64,000 bases of DNA from an uncultured Gammaproteobacteria bacterium (GCA_913048385.1 CAJWVZ010000003.1:115725-179724), one strand, 5' to 3'. Counted from the first letter of the stretch, positions 9,537-19,654 are shown. Program-made: numbers and translations. Notes: generated from the letters alone by a model not told the origin.

Positions 9537-11293
9537 AAAGTTTGCTTCGAACGCGACCCATGCGTTCGGATTCTGGTAGCGCGGGAAACCTATTAGATGC
9601 GAACCTTCATCCACTTTTACATCGAGTATATCTTGGTCGGGAAATTGTCAATTTTGAAGAGGTAGAGTTAGGGTTAGAGAACCTTTTGAGCCCGATAGAT
9701 TTGCAAGGTTTAGATCAAGCTTCCAATCTGTTGTGTTCTGCATTGGAAGCACAGAGTAGGGTTTTGATTGTTGCAGATTTCGATGTAGACGGCGCTACAA
9801 GCTGTGTTTTAGCTATTCGAGCCTTGCGAAGTTTTGGGTTTAAGTCTGTTGACTATATTGTCCCCAATCGCTTTGAGTTCGGATACGGATTGACACCTGA
9901 AATTGTTGAAATGGCCAAACCTCGCCGCCCGGACTTAATTATTACGGTGGATAATGGCATCTCAAGCGTTGAGGGCGTTGATGTTGCCCGAGCTTCGGGA
10001 ATCCAAACGCTGATAACAGACCATCATTTAGCCGGTGCAGTGCTCCCAAATGCCGATGTAATCGTTAACCCCAATCAACCCGGGTGTAAGTTTAAAAGTA
10101 AAGCGCTTGCAGGAGTAGGTGTTGTTTTTTATCTAATGCTGGGATTACGAAGAGCTTTGCGCGAACGGGGTTATTTTAAAGTAACTCAAACTATTGAGCC
10201 CCGCCTGTCTGAGTTACTCGATCTTGTTGCGCTCGGTACGGTCGCTGATGTAGTCCCATTGGATCGAAATAATCGTATCCTCGTCGATGAGGGGATCAAG
10301 CGGATAAGAGCAGGGCGTTCGCGCCCCGGAATATACAACTTGTTAAGGTTAGCAGGGAAAGCTCCTGAGAGTTTGGTTGCGAGTGATCTCGGGTTTTATG
10401 TTGGTCCAAGATTGAATGCTGCCGGTCGACTTGACGATATGGCAACGGGGATTGAGTGTTTATTGGCAAAAGATGACTCTAGCTCTTACTCTCTTGCCGG
10501 GCAACTAGATGCAATGAACAAAGAGCGTAAAACAATCGAAGCCAAGATGAAAGCAGACGCTTTTGGTGTTGTTGAAACGTTAGCACTTGATGAAAAAACT
10601 TTGCCAGCGGGTATCTGTCTTTTTGACCCAAATTGGCACCAGGGGGTCGTTGGCCTTGTGGCCTCGCGGGTTAAGGATAAATGGCATCGTCCGACGATTG
10701 CATTTGCTGACTCTGGCGGTGTGGGAGTCAATAAAGAGCTCAAAGGGTCCGCACGATCGATCGGAGGGATACACATCCGAGATGTTCTTGAAACGATTGA
10801 CAACAAGTTACCGGGCTTAATTGAAAAATTTGGTGGACATGCCATGGCTGCCGGATTGAGTTTGAGAGCAGATCAGTTAGCCAATTTTAAAAACGCCTTC
10901 AATCTGCGAGTTGAGGAAGTGATCACCGAGGACCAACTTCATTCGCAATTAGTGACCGATGGTGAATTGGAGGAAAGTTGGTTTAAGCTAGAAGTTGCAG
11001 AGATGCTGGCTGCCGCTGGTCCTTGGGGTCAAGGATTTCCTGAGCCGACTTTTCACGGTAATTTTTCGGTTGTTCAGTTTAAGAGAGTTGGGGCAAATCA
11101 TCTTAAATTTGTATTGCGGCCAAGTTTGAGCTCCCTCGAGCTCTTAGATGCTATCGCGTTTAATATCGATGAGGAGGATTGGCCGGAAGACACGCTTAAG
11201 AGCATCAAAATTGTTTTTCGATTAGATATCAACGAATTCAGAGGCGTTCGACGGTTGCAGCTTCTAATTCAATCAATTATAGAAATGAGTTAA
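9533..11293 (+). CDS. recJ: Single-strand DNA 5'-3' exonuclease RecJ
   Basis: RecJ degrades single-stranded DNA in RecF-pathway recombination and mismatch repair. The 586-residue protein has the DHH-phosphoesterase motifs VADFDVDGATS, TVDNGISS and TDHH, then a C-terminal DHHA1 region with FGGHAMAAGLSL. I place the start at GTG 9533, which forms a GTGA overlap with the thrC stop; an in-frame TTG at 9524 is possible. Length equals that of enterobacterial RecJ. The overlap implies translational coupling. Confidence 0.96.
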   Translation: MKSLLRTRPMRSDSGSAGNLLDANLHPLLHRVYLGREIVNFEEVELGLENLLSPIDLQGLDQASNLLCSALEAQSRVLIVADFDVDGATSCVLAIRALRSFGFKSVDYIVPNRFEFGYGLTPEIVEMAKPRRPDLIITVDNGISSVEGVDVARASGIQTLITDHHLAGAVLPNADVIVNPNQPGCKFKSKALAGVGVVFYLMLGLRRALRERGYFKVTQTIEPRLSELLDLVALGTVADVVPLDRNNRILVDEGIKRIRAGRSRPGIYNLLRLAGKAPESLVASDLGFYVGPRLNAAGRLDDMATGIECLLAKDDSSSYSLAGQLDAMNKERKTIEAKMKADAFGVVETLALDEKTLPAGICLFDPNWHQGVVGLVASRVKDKWHRPTIAFADSGGVGVNKELKGSARSIGGIHIRDVLETIDNKLPGLIEKFGGHAMAAGLSLRADQLANFKNAFNLRVEEVITEDQLHSQLVTDGELEESWFKLEVAEMLAAAGPWGQGFPEPTFHGNFSVVQFKRVGANHLKFVLRPSLSSLELLDAIAFNIDEEDWPEDTLKSIKIVFRLDINEFRGVRRLQLLIQSIIEMS

Positions 11294-11343
11294 AATACTG
11301 ATATTGTTAAATATTTTTTTATTTGAGTCCGCGGTTGTACTTT

Positions 11344-11375
11344 TTGACGTATTCTTTTGTATGTCAAGGTATAAT
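11344..11375 (+). promoter_or_regulatory. Possible promoter for the DsbD-like gene
   Basis: A perfect TATAAT (11370-11375) lies about 80 bases before the start at 11454. The best upstream -35 match, TTGACG at 11344, is 20 bases away, longer than the usual 17, so only the -10 is reasonably supported. Confidence 0.3.
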
Positions 11376-11453
11376 TTACTGCAATGTTTCTTTTATCCTG
11401 TCATAAAGTTGCGTAGCCTTCGATGCTGTAAAGCGTCGTGAGATGGAGTCTCA

Positions 11454-14384
11454 ATGTTAACGAAGCGCATTCCCGTACTGCTAGTCTTGTCCTTTGCGAT
11501 GTCTCTCACAGGCTTAGTCAAGCCGCAAGTTTATTCCACCGACCAAATCGAGGTCGAACTTTTAGCAGAGCCACTTCAGGTGGTTCCCGGAGAATCTTTT
11601 TGGTTGGCAATTCGATTGGATCCACTGGAGGGTTGGCATACCTATTGGAAGTTTGGTGGAGATAGCGGAGAGGCGACCAATGCGGCTGATTGGATTTTGC
11701 CTGAGGGCGTCTCGGTGGGAGATATTATATGGCCGATGCCAGATTGGACACCCTTCCCTGGCAGCGATCTAGTTACTTTCACGTATGAACATGAAGTTTT
11801 CTTGCCAATTCCTGTGGTCGTTCCCTCTTCATTTGATCAAGATGAATTTACTGCTTCAACCTTGATAGAGTGGCAAGTCTGCGATGAGATTTGTATTCCC
11901 GGCAAGCAGGAATTTTCATTAACTCTTCCTGTAGCAGATCAGACTTCACCCGACCCGAGATGGTCTGAAGGGTTTGGATTGACTCGAAAAAACCTCCCTC
12001 TTAAAGTTGGACAACATCAACTTTCGGCGAGCTTTAATTCAATGGGTGATGCAGTAAACGTTATGGTTGCATCTCCAGATGAGATTTTTGTAGATGCTGA
12101 GGACGCATGGTTTTTCCCGACTAAAAGAAGGATTATGCAGTATGCTCCCACGCGAAACGTGATCTTTGACGGGAATAGGGTGCAGATCACTACCGCGCAG
12201 CATCGAAGATTCCCTGAGGTTTTACCCGAACTCGATGGCTTGCTGACCTTCATAGACTCCAGAGGGGTCAGGCACGGCTATGACATCAAGCCTACCCGTT
12301 CCCAAGTCGCTTGGGATTATCGCGTAGAGCTCCAGCTGATGAGCGAGCTGCCGGTCCTCGTGCCGGGCGTTGTCCAGACACTGGGCTTAAGATTAAAGCC
12401 TGAGCAAGGATGGCATACCTATTGGAAAATGGGCGGGGACAGCGGGGAACCGACTAAGTTAGAGAGCTGGCAAGCACCCGAGGGCACTCTAATTGGTGAG
12501 CTCCAGTTTCCAGCCCCGCATTGGCTCCCGTTTTACGAAACTGATTTGGTCAATTTTGGGTATGAGGAAGAGATTTTACTTCCGATCGAAGTTACTTTAC
12601 CGACCGATTATTCCGAGGAAAGTGCTACCTTTTCGGCAGTAGCTTCGTGGAACGTGTGTGAACAAATCTGCATACCCGGAGAACAGATTCTTAATCTGAC
12701 TGTCCCCGTTGCAAGAACACAAGACGAAAGTCTCGCTGATCCCTTATTTGCTGAAACGGAGCAGTTGCTCCCCAAAAAGAACCACAATATAACTTCTATC
12801 ATAGCGTCTGCAGGTAGCCGTGTGAGCCTTGGCTTTGAATCAAGCGAAGCCGTTTTTGACGGAGTGAGTGATGCTTATTTTTTTCCAACGCAACGTAGAA
12901 TATTAAAGCCCGGTCCGTTGAGAGAGGTTGCGTTAAGTGAAAATCTCCTACAAATAACTCACCAGCAGCCGAGGAGAATGTTGGAGGATTTGAGTGCTGT
13001 TTACGGTGTGCTTGTTCTTGAAGGAGAGAACGGAAAGAGAGCATCCTTCGAGTTTGCCGATCCTGCCATCGACGCAGGAAACTTGGTTATATCACCCCTT
13101 GATTCCTTTCAAGGCGAGGCTGGCGGATTCGTTCCATCTAAAACAGATCTTATTGATATTGGACTGTATATGTTTTTCGCGTTCCTCGGTGGATTAATTC
13201 TGAATCTCATGCCTTGTGTGTTTCCAGTCCTGTCAATGAAGGCTCTCAGTTTTGCGAAAAATGTTGGCGCCAGTCAAAAAAAGCAGCGTTTGGACGGTAT
13301 CGCTTACACGGTAGGAGTAATTTCCGCATTTCTTGCGCTAGCCAGTATTTTGATCATTTTAAGGGCTGGTGGAGAGCAGATTGGTTGGGCCTTTCAGTTT
13401 CAGCAGCCTTGGTTTTTAGCCGTTATAACCTACATTTTCTTTATTTTAGCTTTGAGCTTATCGGGGGTTTTTGAAATAGGGACGAGCCTCATGGGAGCGG
13501 GATCTGGACTAGCCCAGAAAGAAGGGTACACAGGATCATTTTTTACAGGAGTGCTAGCCACTACTGTAGCGACGCCATGTACAGCTCCATTCATGGGGCC
13601 CGCGCTTGGTTTTGCGCTCACCCAGCCTTGGGTGATAGCGATGTTAGTGTTTATCGCCTTGGGCTTTGGTATGGCTCTACCCATATTACTCCTATCATAT
13701 TTGCCAACACTTTCCCGCTTTTTGCCGAGACCGGGATCTTGGATGGAGACCTTTAAACAATTTATGGCGTTCCCGTTATATGCCTCCTCGCTTTTTTTCC
13801 TCTGGGTTTTGGGTAATCAAGTAGGGACTACAGGAATGACCCTTGTTCTGGGAGTGTGTCTACTTTTAGCGTTCACAGTATGGTTGTACCAGCGTCGGAA
13901 TAGCATGGCGTTGTTTGGAAGGATGCTGAACTATGGCTTTGCGATTGGGTCATTAAGTGTTGCTCTGTATTTGTTGCAGACTCCGTTTCTCAGTGCACCG
14001 CGTGAGTTCAGTGCGTCAAAGATTAATGTGCTCGAAGAGAGTGACAGAGATTTTGAGGCGTTTAGCACGGCGAAGCTTAATGATTTGCGCGCAGCTGGCC
14101 GACCGGTTTTCGTTAACATGACGGCGGACTGGTGCATCACTTGCCTTGCAAACGAGCAAACGTCTCTTGGGACCGAACGTGTCAAAAATGTTATGCGCGA
14201 CGAGGGCATCACATACCTGAAGGGTGATTGGACAAATGAAGATCCTCAAATTACCGCAATTCTTGAAGAATTCAATCGACCGTCGGTGCCCTTGTATCTT
14301 TATTATCCTCCCCAAGGGGAACCGGAAATTTTGCCGCAGATACTAACACCAGGAACCTTAGTTGAGGTGTTTGAAGGTGGTTAA
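11454..14384 (+). CDS. DsbD/ScsB-like thiol:disulfide reductase with duplicated N-terminal module
   Basis: This 976-residue protein resembles DsbD, which passes electrons from cytoplasmic thioredoxin to periplasmic thiols. After a signal peptide (1 to about 25) the periplasmic part holds two copies of one module, about residues 30-280 and 290-535. Each has GWHTYWK, GGDSGE, a C-x3-C pair (C143/C147; C402/C406) and FFPT-x-RRI. About eight membrane segments follow with the two DsbD-beta cysteines (MPCVFPV near 588; ATPCTAPF near 689). The C-terminal thioredoxin-like domain has C894-I-T-C897. E. coli DsbD is about 565 residues; the extra length is the doubled front end, as in ScsB-like relatives. 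DsbC upstream is a plausible client. Copper-related function is possible but not shown. Confidence 0.88.
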   Translation: MLTKRIPVLLVLSFAMSLTGLVKPQVYSTDQIEVELLAEPLQVVPGESFWLAIRLDPLEGWHTYWKFGGDSGEATNAADWILPEGVSVGDIIWPMPDWTPFPGSDLVTFTYEHEVFLPIPVVVPSSFDQDEFTASTLIEWQVCDEICIPGKQEFSLTLPVADQTSPDPRWSEGFGLTRKNLPLKVGQHQLSASFNSMGDAVNVMVASPDEIFVDAEDAWFFPTKRRIMQYAPTRNVIFDGNRVQITTAQHRRFPEVLPELDGLLTFIDSRGVRHGYDIKPTRSQVAWDYRVELQLMSELPVLVPGVVQTLGLRLKPEQGWHTYWKMGGDSGEPTKLESWQAPEGTLIGELQFPAPHWLPFYETDLVNFGYEEEILLPIEVTLPTDYSEESATFSAVASWNVCEQICIPGEQILNLTVPVARTQDESLADPLFAETEQLLPKKNHNITSIIASAGSRVSLGFESSEAVFDGVSDAYFFPTQRRILKPGPLREVALSENLLQITHQQPRRMLEDLSAVYGVLVLEGENGKRASFEFADPAIDAGNLVISPLDSFQGEAGGFVPSKTDLIDIGLYMFFAFLGGLILNLMPCVFPVLSMKALSFAKNVGASQKKQRLDGIAYTVGVISAFLALASILIILRAGGEQIGWAFQFQQPWFLAVITYIFFILALSLSGVFEIGTSLMGAGSGLAQKEGYTGSFFTGVLATTVATPCTAPFMGPALGFALTQPWVIAMLVFIALGFGMALPILLLSYLPTLSRFLPRPGSWMETFKQFMAFPLYASSLFFLWVLGNQVGTTGMTLVLGVCLLLAFTVWLYQRRNSMALFGRMLNYGFAIGSLSVALYLLQTPFLSAPREFSASKINVLEESDRDFEAFSTAKLNDLRAAGRPVFVNMTADWCITCLANEQTSLGTERVKNVMRDEGITYLKGDWTNEDPQITAILEEFNRPSVPLYLYYPPQGEPEILPQILTPGTLVEVFEGG

Positions 14385-14399
14385 GCGGAGAAACATCTT

Positions 14400-14492
14400 A
14401 TGATGTTGATGCTCGCATCAATGCTCAGCTCTTCTTCCTTGGCCGTGGTCGTTTTTAATCAAAGTAGGGCATGGATAAGCTGGTATGAATAA
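14400..14492 (+). CDS. Candidate 30-residue ORF coupled to the permease gene
   Basis: ATG 14400 opens a 30-codon frame (MMLMLASMLSSSSLAVVVF, then a polar tail ending SWYE) preceded by GCGGAG at 14385-14390. Its stop overlaps the start of the next gene by eight bases. It could be a small hydrophobic peptide that couples translation to the permease, or chance. I do not recognise it. Confidence 0.22.
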   Translation: MMLMLASMLSSSSLAVVVFNQSRAWISWYE

Positions 14493-15606
14493 ATCAAGTT
14501 TTGCCCTGAACTCACTCATAGTCGTTGTTGTCTTTTATTTGTTGGTTGTTGGTGAAGCGTTGCTGCTGCCATTCGTTATTGCCGTTGCTCTTTGGTATTT
14601 AATCAATACTTTATCGAATGCAATTGAGCGCCTATCGTCAAACAGCTTTCCTGTTAAGCCTGTTTTGGCGCGAATAACTGCGCTGCTGATTTTTATCTCT
14701 ATGATATGGGCGTTAGTCGGTTTTTTTGGCGGCCGAATTGATCAGGTTCTCGAAATTTTCCCTCTTTATCAAACTAATTTGACAGCTCGGATTGAAGCTC
14801 TGCCTTTTTTTAATTTTACTTTTACTCAAGATCGCGGAATTTACCAATCACTTACAGAGTGGATAGATCTTCCTGCACTAGCGACATCGGTAGCAGCGTC
14901 CTTTGCTGGAATTCTTGCGAGTAGTGGACTAATAATGATTTACATTCTTTTTCTTTTTTTGGAGCAAGGAAATTTTGATGCAAAAATTACGGAGCTCTTT
15001 GGAGCTGCAGGCTCTGAGAGTAATGCGCGCAAGATAATCGAACGAATACGCAGCGATATTGAAAAGTATATAACCATAAAACTCGCAACAAGCTCGTTGA
15101 CGGGGATCGTGAGTTATATCTTTCTGGTTCTTGTTGGCGTCGATTTTCCTGGTGTTTGGGGTCTATTGATATTTTTGTTAAATTTTATCCCTACCGTAGG
15201 TTCGATCATTGCAACTATTTTTCCAGCACTCATAGCTTTGGCGCAATCTGATGGGTATAGTTTGTTCCTGTTGGTGCTGGCGGGAATTGGTATCCTTCAA
15301 ATTATGATAGGTAATATCTTAGAACCTCGCTTGATGGGTTCCTCGTTTAACTTAAGTCCGATTGTCATATTGCTAAATTTGGGTCTTTGGAGTTATATCT
15401 GGGGAATCCCGGGAATGTTTTTATGTGTTCCATTTTTGATAATTTTAACTATTATCCTAAGTTACTTTCCTCAAACTAGGGCTATCGCAATTATTCTTAG
15501 TAGTGACGGAAAATTGAGAGCTCCTCCAGAAGAAATGATCGATGGATTTCAGCTAACGGCTCTGTTAGGTGATTCCATTATGGGTTCAGAAAAATCTGAA
15601 GGTTAG
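14485..15606 (+). CDS. AI-2E/PerM-family membrane permease
   Basis: The 373-residue protein has the pattern of the AI-2E transporter (UPF0118/PerM) family. Paired hydrophobic segments lie at the N-terminus, a soluble stretch at about 95-135, and four or more segments in the C-terminal half with NFIPTVGSIIATIFP and GNILEPRLMG, the family's best conserved motifs. Substrate is unknown: family members are linked to autoinducer-2, Na+/H+ or other solutes. It lies between the DsbD-like gene and alaS on the same strand. Confidence 0.88.
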   Translation: MNKSSFALNSLIVVVVFYLLVVGEALLLPFVIAVALWYLINTLSNAIERLSSNSFPVKPVLARITALLIFISMIWALVGFFGGRIDQVLEIFPLYQTNLTARIEALPFFNFTFTQDRGIYQSLTEWIDLPALATSVAASFAGILASSGLIMIYILFLFLEQGNFDAKITELFGAAGSESNARKIIERIRSDIEKYITIKLATSSLTGIVSYIFLVLVGVDFPGVWGLLIFLLNFIPTVGSIIATIFPALIALAQSDGYSLFLLVLAGIGILQIMIGNILEPRLMGSSFNLSPIVILLNLGLWSYIWGIPGMFLCVPFLIILTIILSYFPQTRAIAIILSSDGKLRAPPEEMIDGFQLTALLGDSIMGSEKSEG

Positions 15607-15663
15607 TAAATACCCTGATTTTGATAGCTCACAAAAGATCTGCCAACTTATCGAACTAAGCGC

Positions 15664-15698
15664 TATAATTGTGTCTTTACAGACCTCTTGAAGGTCTG
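15664..15698 (+). promoter_or_regulatory. alaS promoter -10 with leader hairpin
   Basis: TATAAT at 15664-15669 is followed ten bases later by a perfect seven-pair inverted repeat, CAGACCT / AGGTCTG (15680-15698, loop CTTGA). It would fall at or just after the transcription start. E. coli AlaRS is known to repress its own gene by binding a palindrome around the start site, so this repeat is a candidate operator or leader structure. No T run follows, so it is not a simple terminator. Confidence 0.45.
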
Positions 15699-15758
15699 CT
15701 TCTTATTGTTACGAAAAAAGATGGCAAAAAGCTTATGAACAGCGGTAAAAGAAAGAGC

Positions 15759-18359
15759 ATGCATACTAGTGCTGAGATACGTTCTCTTTTTCTTGATTAT
15801 TTTGAACGAAATGGTCATCAAAGGGTTGAAAGTAGTTCATTGATCCCGGGTAATGATCCAACACTGCTCTTTACTAATGCTGGGATGGTGCAGTTCAAAG
15901 ACACTTTTTTGGGCACAGAGTCCCGAAGCTATTCTACGGCGACGAGTTCTCAGCGATGCGTTCGAGCAGGCGGGAAGCACAATGATTTAGAAAATGTTGG
16001 CTACACTGCGCGTCATCATACTTTTTTTGAAATGCTTGGTAATTTTTCTTTCGGGGATTATTTTAAACGTGAGGCGATTCATTTCGCGTGGAACTTTTTG
16101 ACCTCGGAGCTTAACTTGTCCCCGAATCAGCTCTGGGTGACAGTTTACCGTGACGATGCTGAGGCAGAATCAATTTGGTTGAATGAAATTGGTATTAGTA
16201 AGGAGCAGTTTTCGAAGCTTGGCGACAAAGATAATTTTTGGTCTATGGGAGACACAGGTCCTTGTGGGCCATGTTCAGAAATTTTTTATGATCACGGGCC
16301 TGACGTAGCAGGAGGGCCACCTGGAAGTCCTGAAGAAGACGGTGATCGCTACATAGAGATCTGGAATTTGGTCTTTATGCAATATGAGCGAAAGCCTGAC
16401 GGTAGCCTTGTTTCTTTGCCCAGGCCATCGGTCGACACTGGGGCTGGCCTCGAGCGAATCGCTGCGGTCATGCAAGGTGTTCACAGTAATTATGAGATTG
16501 ATCTTTTTGATGATCTTATCAGCGACATTTCAAGGATTACAAATGTAGCAGATCGCACTAATAATTCCTTAAGGGTAATTGCTGACCATATTCGGTCGAG
16601 CTCTTTTCTCATTATTGACGGGGTGGTTCCCTCTAACGAGGGCAGAGGTTACGTCCTTCGTCGAATCATTCGGCGCGCTTTGCGCCATGGTTATCGCCTC
16701 GGAGTAAAGGAAGTGTTTTTCTTCAAAGCCGTTGCTTCACTGGTCAAAGTAATGGGTTCCGCGTATCCAGAATTAGCTGCCCATCAAGAGTTTGTCGAGA
16801 AGACATTAAGAGAGGAAGAAGAGCAGTTTGGGCGAACGCTAGAAAATGGAATGGGTATTTTAGAGGCCGCGATTTCAAACCTAAGTGGGGAGACCATAAA
16901 TGGTGAAACGGTCTTTAAGCTTTATGATACGTATGGATTTCCTACCGATTTGACGGCGGATGTGGCGAGAGAGAGCGGACTGGCAATTGATATGCAAGGT
17001 TTTGAAAAAGCGATGGAGGGTCAGCGACAACAGGCTCGGTCGGCCGCGAAATTTTCTGCCGTTTCAAAATTAGATTTAGGTATTGAGCTTAGCACTGATT
17101 TTATTGGACACAATGCTTTAGAGGGAAACGCTAGTGTCCAAGGTTTGTATATTGAAAGTGAGAAAGTCTCTGAGCTAAAAAAAGGTCAAGAAGGGTGGAT
17201 ATTATTAGATCGGACGCCGCTTTACGGTGAGTCTGGTGGTCAGGTCGGAGACAGGGGTTTTATAAGCGGAGATGGGTTCGAATTTGAGGTTTGCGATACT
17301 CAAAAGCAAGGGAACGCCTTACTTCACAGAGGCACGTTAAATAGTGGGTCATTGATCTTAGGGCAGAAAGTTTTTGTGAGAGTAGAAGTTGAGGAACGAA
17401 GGGCGATTACGTTAAATCATTCCGCGACTCATTTGTTGCACGCTGCCCTTCGCCTTGTTTTGGGTAACCACGTTATGCAAAAGGGTTCTTTGGTGGATTC
17501 GAAACGATTGCGATTTGATTTCTCTCATACAGCACCTTTGGATGAAAACGAATTGAGAGCTGTTGAGAGAGAAGTAAACGCTAAGATATTGCAGAATACT
17601 CCGGTTAAAAAACAGCAGATGGCATTGGAAGATGCAAAGAAATCGGGAGCGATTGCTTTATTTGGAGAGAAGTATGGCGAGGAGGTAAGAGTAGTCACAA
17701 TGGGGGAAGAATTCTCTATTGAATTCTGTGGCGGTACTCACGTTAGTAGCACCGGCGATATCAGCTTAATTAAAATTGTTTCAGAGTCAGGGATTTCAGC
17801 TGGGGTGAGAAGAATAGAGGCGGTGACTGGTCACGAGGCTCATCGGTCGATCGAGCGCGAGGAGAAAACACTGAGAGAATTATGCGAATTGGTAAAGTCC
17901 AATAAAGATGAAGTTCTGGATCGTGTTAAGCAAATGTCCTCTGTTCAAAAAGAGTTGGAGAAATCCCTGCAAGAGTTGAAGGCAAAAATAGCTGCCAATG
18001 AGGGTGGGAATTTGGCCGAGGGAGCTGAAAACTTAGGGGAACTCAAGTTACTAGTTAGGCATCTTGAAGGCTATGATACTAAAGAGTTACGGGAGACAGT
18101 TGATCAGCTGAAGAATAAATTAGGCGTTTCCGTTGTTGTTTTAGCCTCTATTGAAGGCGCGAAGGTGAGCTTAGTCGCTGGAGTTAGCAAGGAATTAACT
18201 GATCGAGTAAAAGCAGGTGATCTGGTCAATATGGTAGCGACACAGGTCGGAGGGAAAGGTGGTGGCAGACCCGATATGGCAATGGCTGGTGGGAGCGATC
18301 CGGCCGCCGTTCCTGCAGCTCTAAACAGTGTAAAAAATTGGGTTTTAGAGCGAGTATAA
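15759..18359 (+). CDS. alaS: Alanine--tRNA ligase
   Basis: AlaRS charges tRNA-Ala and edits mis-made Ser/Gly-tRNA-Ala. From ATG 15759 the protein (866 residues) starts MHTSAEIRSLFLDYF, aligning with the usual N-terminus; ATG 15735 or a TTG at 15669 would add non-conserved residues. The class II core has NDPTLLFTNAGMVQFKD and RCVRAGGKHNDLENVG. The editing domain shows NHSATHLLHAAL and CGGTHV, the zinc ligands. The C-terminal C-Ala domain ends with GGKGGGRPDMAMAGG. lysC follows after 40 bases, the common alaS-lysC-csrA order. Confidence 0.97.
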   Translation: MHTSAEIRSLFLDYFERNGHQRVESSSLIPGNDPTLLFTNAGMVQFKDTFLGTESRSYSTATSSQRCVRAGGKHNDLENVGYTARHHTFFEMLGNFSFGDYFKREAIHFAWNFLTSELNLSPNQLWVTVYRDDAEAESIWLNEIGISKEQFSKLGDKDNFWSMGDTGPCGPCSEIFYDHGPDVAGGPPGSPEEDGDRYIEIWNLVFMQYERKPDGSLVSLPRPSVDTGAGLERIAAVMQGVHSNYEIDLFDDLISDISRITNVADRTNNSLRVIADHIRSSSFLIIDGVVPSNEGRGYVLRRIIRRALRHGYRLGVKEVFFFKAVASLVKVMGSAYPELAAHQEFVEKTLREEEEQFGRTLENGMGILEAAISNLSGETINGETVFKLYDTYGFPTDLTADVARESGLAIDMQGFEKAMEGQRQQARSAAKFSAVSKLDLGIELSTDFIGHNALEGNASVQGLYIESEKVSELKKGQEGWILLDRTPLYGESGGQVGDRGFISGDGFEFEVCDTQKQGNALLHRGTLNSGSLILGQKVFVRVEVEERRAITLNHSATHLLHAALRLVLGNHVMQKGSLVDSKRLRFDFSHTAPLDENELRAVEREVNAKILQNTPVKKQQMALEDAKKSGAIALFGEKYGEEVRVVTMGEEFSIEFCGGTHVSSTGDISLIKIVSESGISAGVRRIEAVTGHEAHRSIEREEKTLRELCELVKSNKDEVLDRVKQMSSVQKELEKSLQELKAKIAANEGGNLAEGAENLGELKLLVRHLEGYDTKELRETVDQLKNKLGVSVVVLASIEGAKVSLVAGVSKELTDRVKAGDLVNMVATQVGGKGGGRPDMAMAGGSDPAAVPAALNSVKNWVLERV

Positions 18360-18399
18360 AATAAAGGATTTAAGATAAGATCGCAGGGAGTTAGTTGCA

Positions 18400-19623
18400 A
18401 TGAGCTTGCTAGTTCAAAAATTCGGAGGAACTTCGGTCGGCTGTGTTGATCGGATTGAGGCTGTTGCTAATAAAGTGGCAGCTCATCGTGAAAAAGGTGA
18501 TGAAATTATTGTCGTGCTCTCTGCTATGAGCGGAGAGACGAATAGGTTAACAGACTTAGCGCAATCTATCGCTGATTATCCCGAGCCCAGAGAAATGGAT
18601 GTTTTGTTGTCTACGGGAGAGCAAGTAACGATTGCTTTGTTGTGTATTGCCTTGCGAAAGCGTGGTCTAGGGGCTAGATCCTTTACGGGTGCTCAAGCAC
18701 AAATTATTACCACGGATGTACACACTAAAGCTCGAATTCGTTCGATCGATGAAGGGCCAATATTATCTGAATTAAAAAAAGGTAACGTGGCTGTGGTGGC
18801 AGGGTTTCAGGGTGTTGATGAACTTGAAAATATTACAACTTTGGGGAGAGGAGGCTCGGATACCACTGCTGTTGCATTAGCGGCAGCCGTTAACGCTGAC
18901 GAGTGTCAAATCTATACGGACGTTAGGGGTGTCTACACGACGGACCCTAGGTTGGTTAAGGATGCACGTTTATTAACTAGCATTACCTTCGAGGAGATGC
19001 TTGAGTTGGCTAGCTTGGGCGCTAAGGTTCTTCAGATTCGTGCTGTCGAATTTGCAGGTAAGCATCGTGTTCCTGTCAGGGTATTATCCAGCTTCGAAGA
19101 AGGCAATGGAACGCTTATTAGTTTTGAGATGGAGGAGAGAATGGAAGATCCAGAAATTACCGGCATAGCTTTTGAAGGAGATGAGGCCAAGTTGACAGTA
19201 AGCGGAGTCCCTGACGTTCCCGGCGTAGCACATCGGGTAATCGGTCCTGTCAGTGGAGCAGGTATCGAAGTTGACGTAATTGTCCAAAATGCGGCTGCTG
19301 ATGGTTCGAATGATATAACCTTTACCGTGAAACGAGGAGAGAGCGAGCGAGCTAAACAAATTTTGTTAGATCAGCAGAGTGTCATAAAAGCAAAAAAAAT
19401 CGACCTGGATAAGAAGATTGGTAAGGTGTCGGTTGTTGGTGTTGGGATGCGGTCGCACGCAGGGATTGCCAGCAAAATGTTTGAAGCAATTGCCAACGAA
19501 GGAATAAATATCCAATTAATTACGACGTCTGAAATAAAAATTTCTATTGTGATTGAAGAAAAGTACCTCGAACTGGCCGTACGGACATTGCATACTGCTT
19601 TCGGACTTGGTGATCCAAATTAG
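18400..19623 (+). CDS. lysC: Aspartokinase
   Basis: LysC phosphorylates aspartate, the first step toward lysine, threonine and methionine. The 407-residue monofunctional enzyme has the kinase motif VQKFGGTSVG, the region TTLGRGGSDTTAVALA, and IYTDVRGVYTTDPR, followed by two C-terminal ACT domains (about 265-405) that bind feedback inhibitors. Its length and place between alaS and csrA match the Pseudomonas-type enzyme. Confidence 0.97.
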   Translation: MSLLVQKFGGTSVGCVDRIEAVANKVAAHREKGDEIIVVLSAMSGETNRLTDLAQSIADYPEPREMDVLLSTGEQVTIALLCIALRKRGLGARSFTGAQAQIITTDVHTKARIRSIDEGPILSELKKGNVAVVAGFQGVDELENITTLGRGGSDTTAVALAAAVNADECQIYTDVRGVYTTDPRLVKDARLLTSITFEEMLELASLGAKVLQIRAVEFAGKHRVPVRVLSSFEEGNGTLISFEMEERMEDPEITGIAFEGDEAKLTVSGVPDVPGVAHRVIGPVSGAGIEVDVIVQNAAADGSNDITFTVKRGESERAKQILLDQQSVIKAKKIDLDKKIGKVSVVGVGMRSHAGIASKMFEAIANEGINIQLITTSEIKISIVIEEKYLELAVRTLHTAFGLGDPN

Positions 19624-19654
19624 TCTCAACAAAGTAAATATCAGGTATCGTTTT

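Noticed and set aside
10486..10845. 119-codon minus-strand frame
   Set aside because: Fully inside recJ on the opposite strand; composition is that of a shadow frame.
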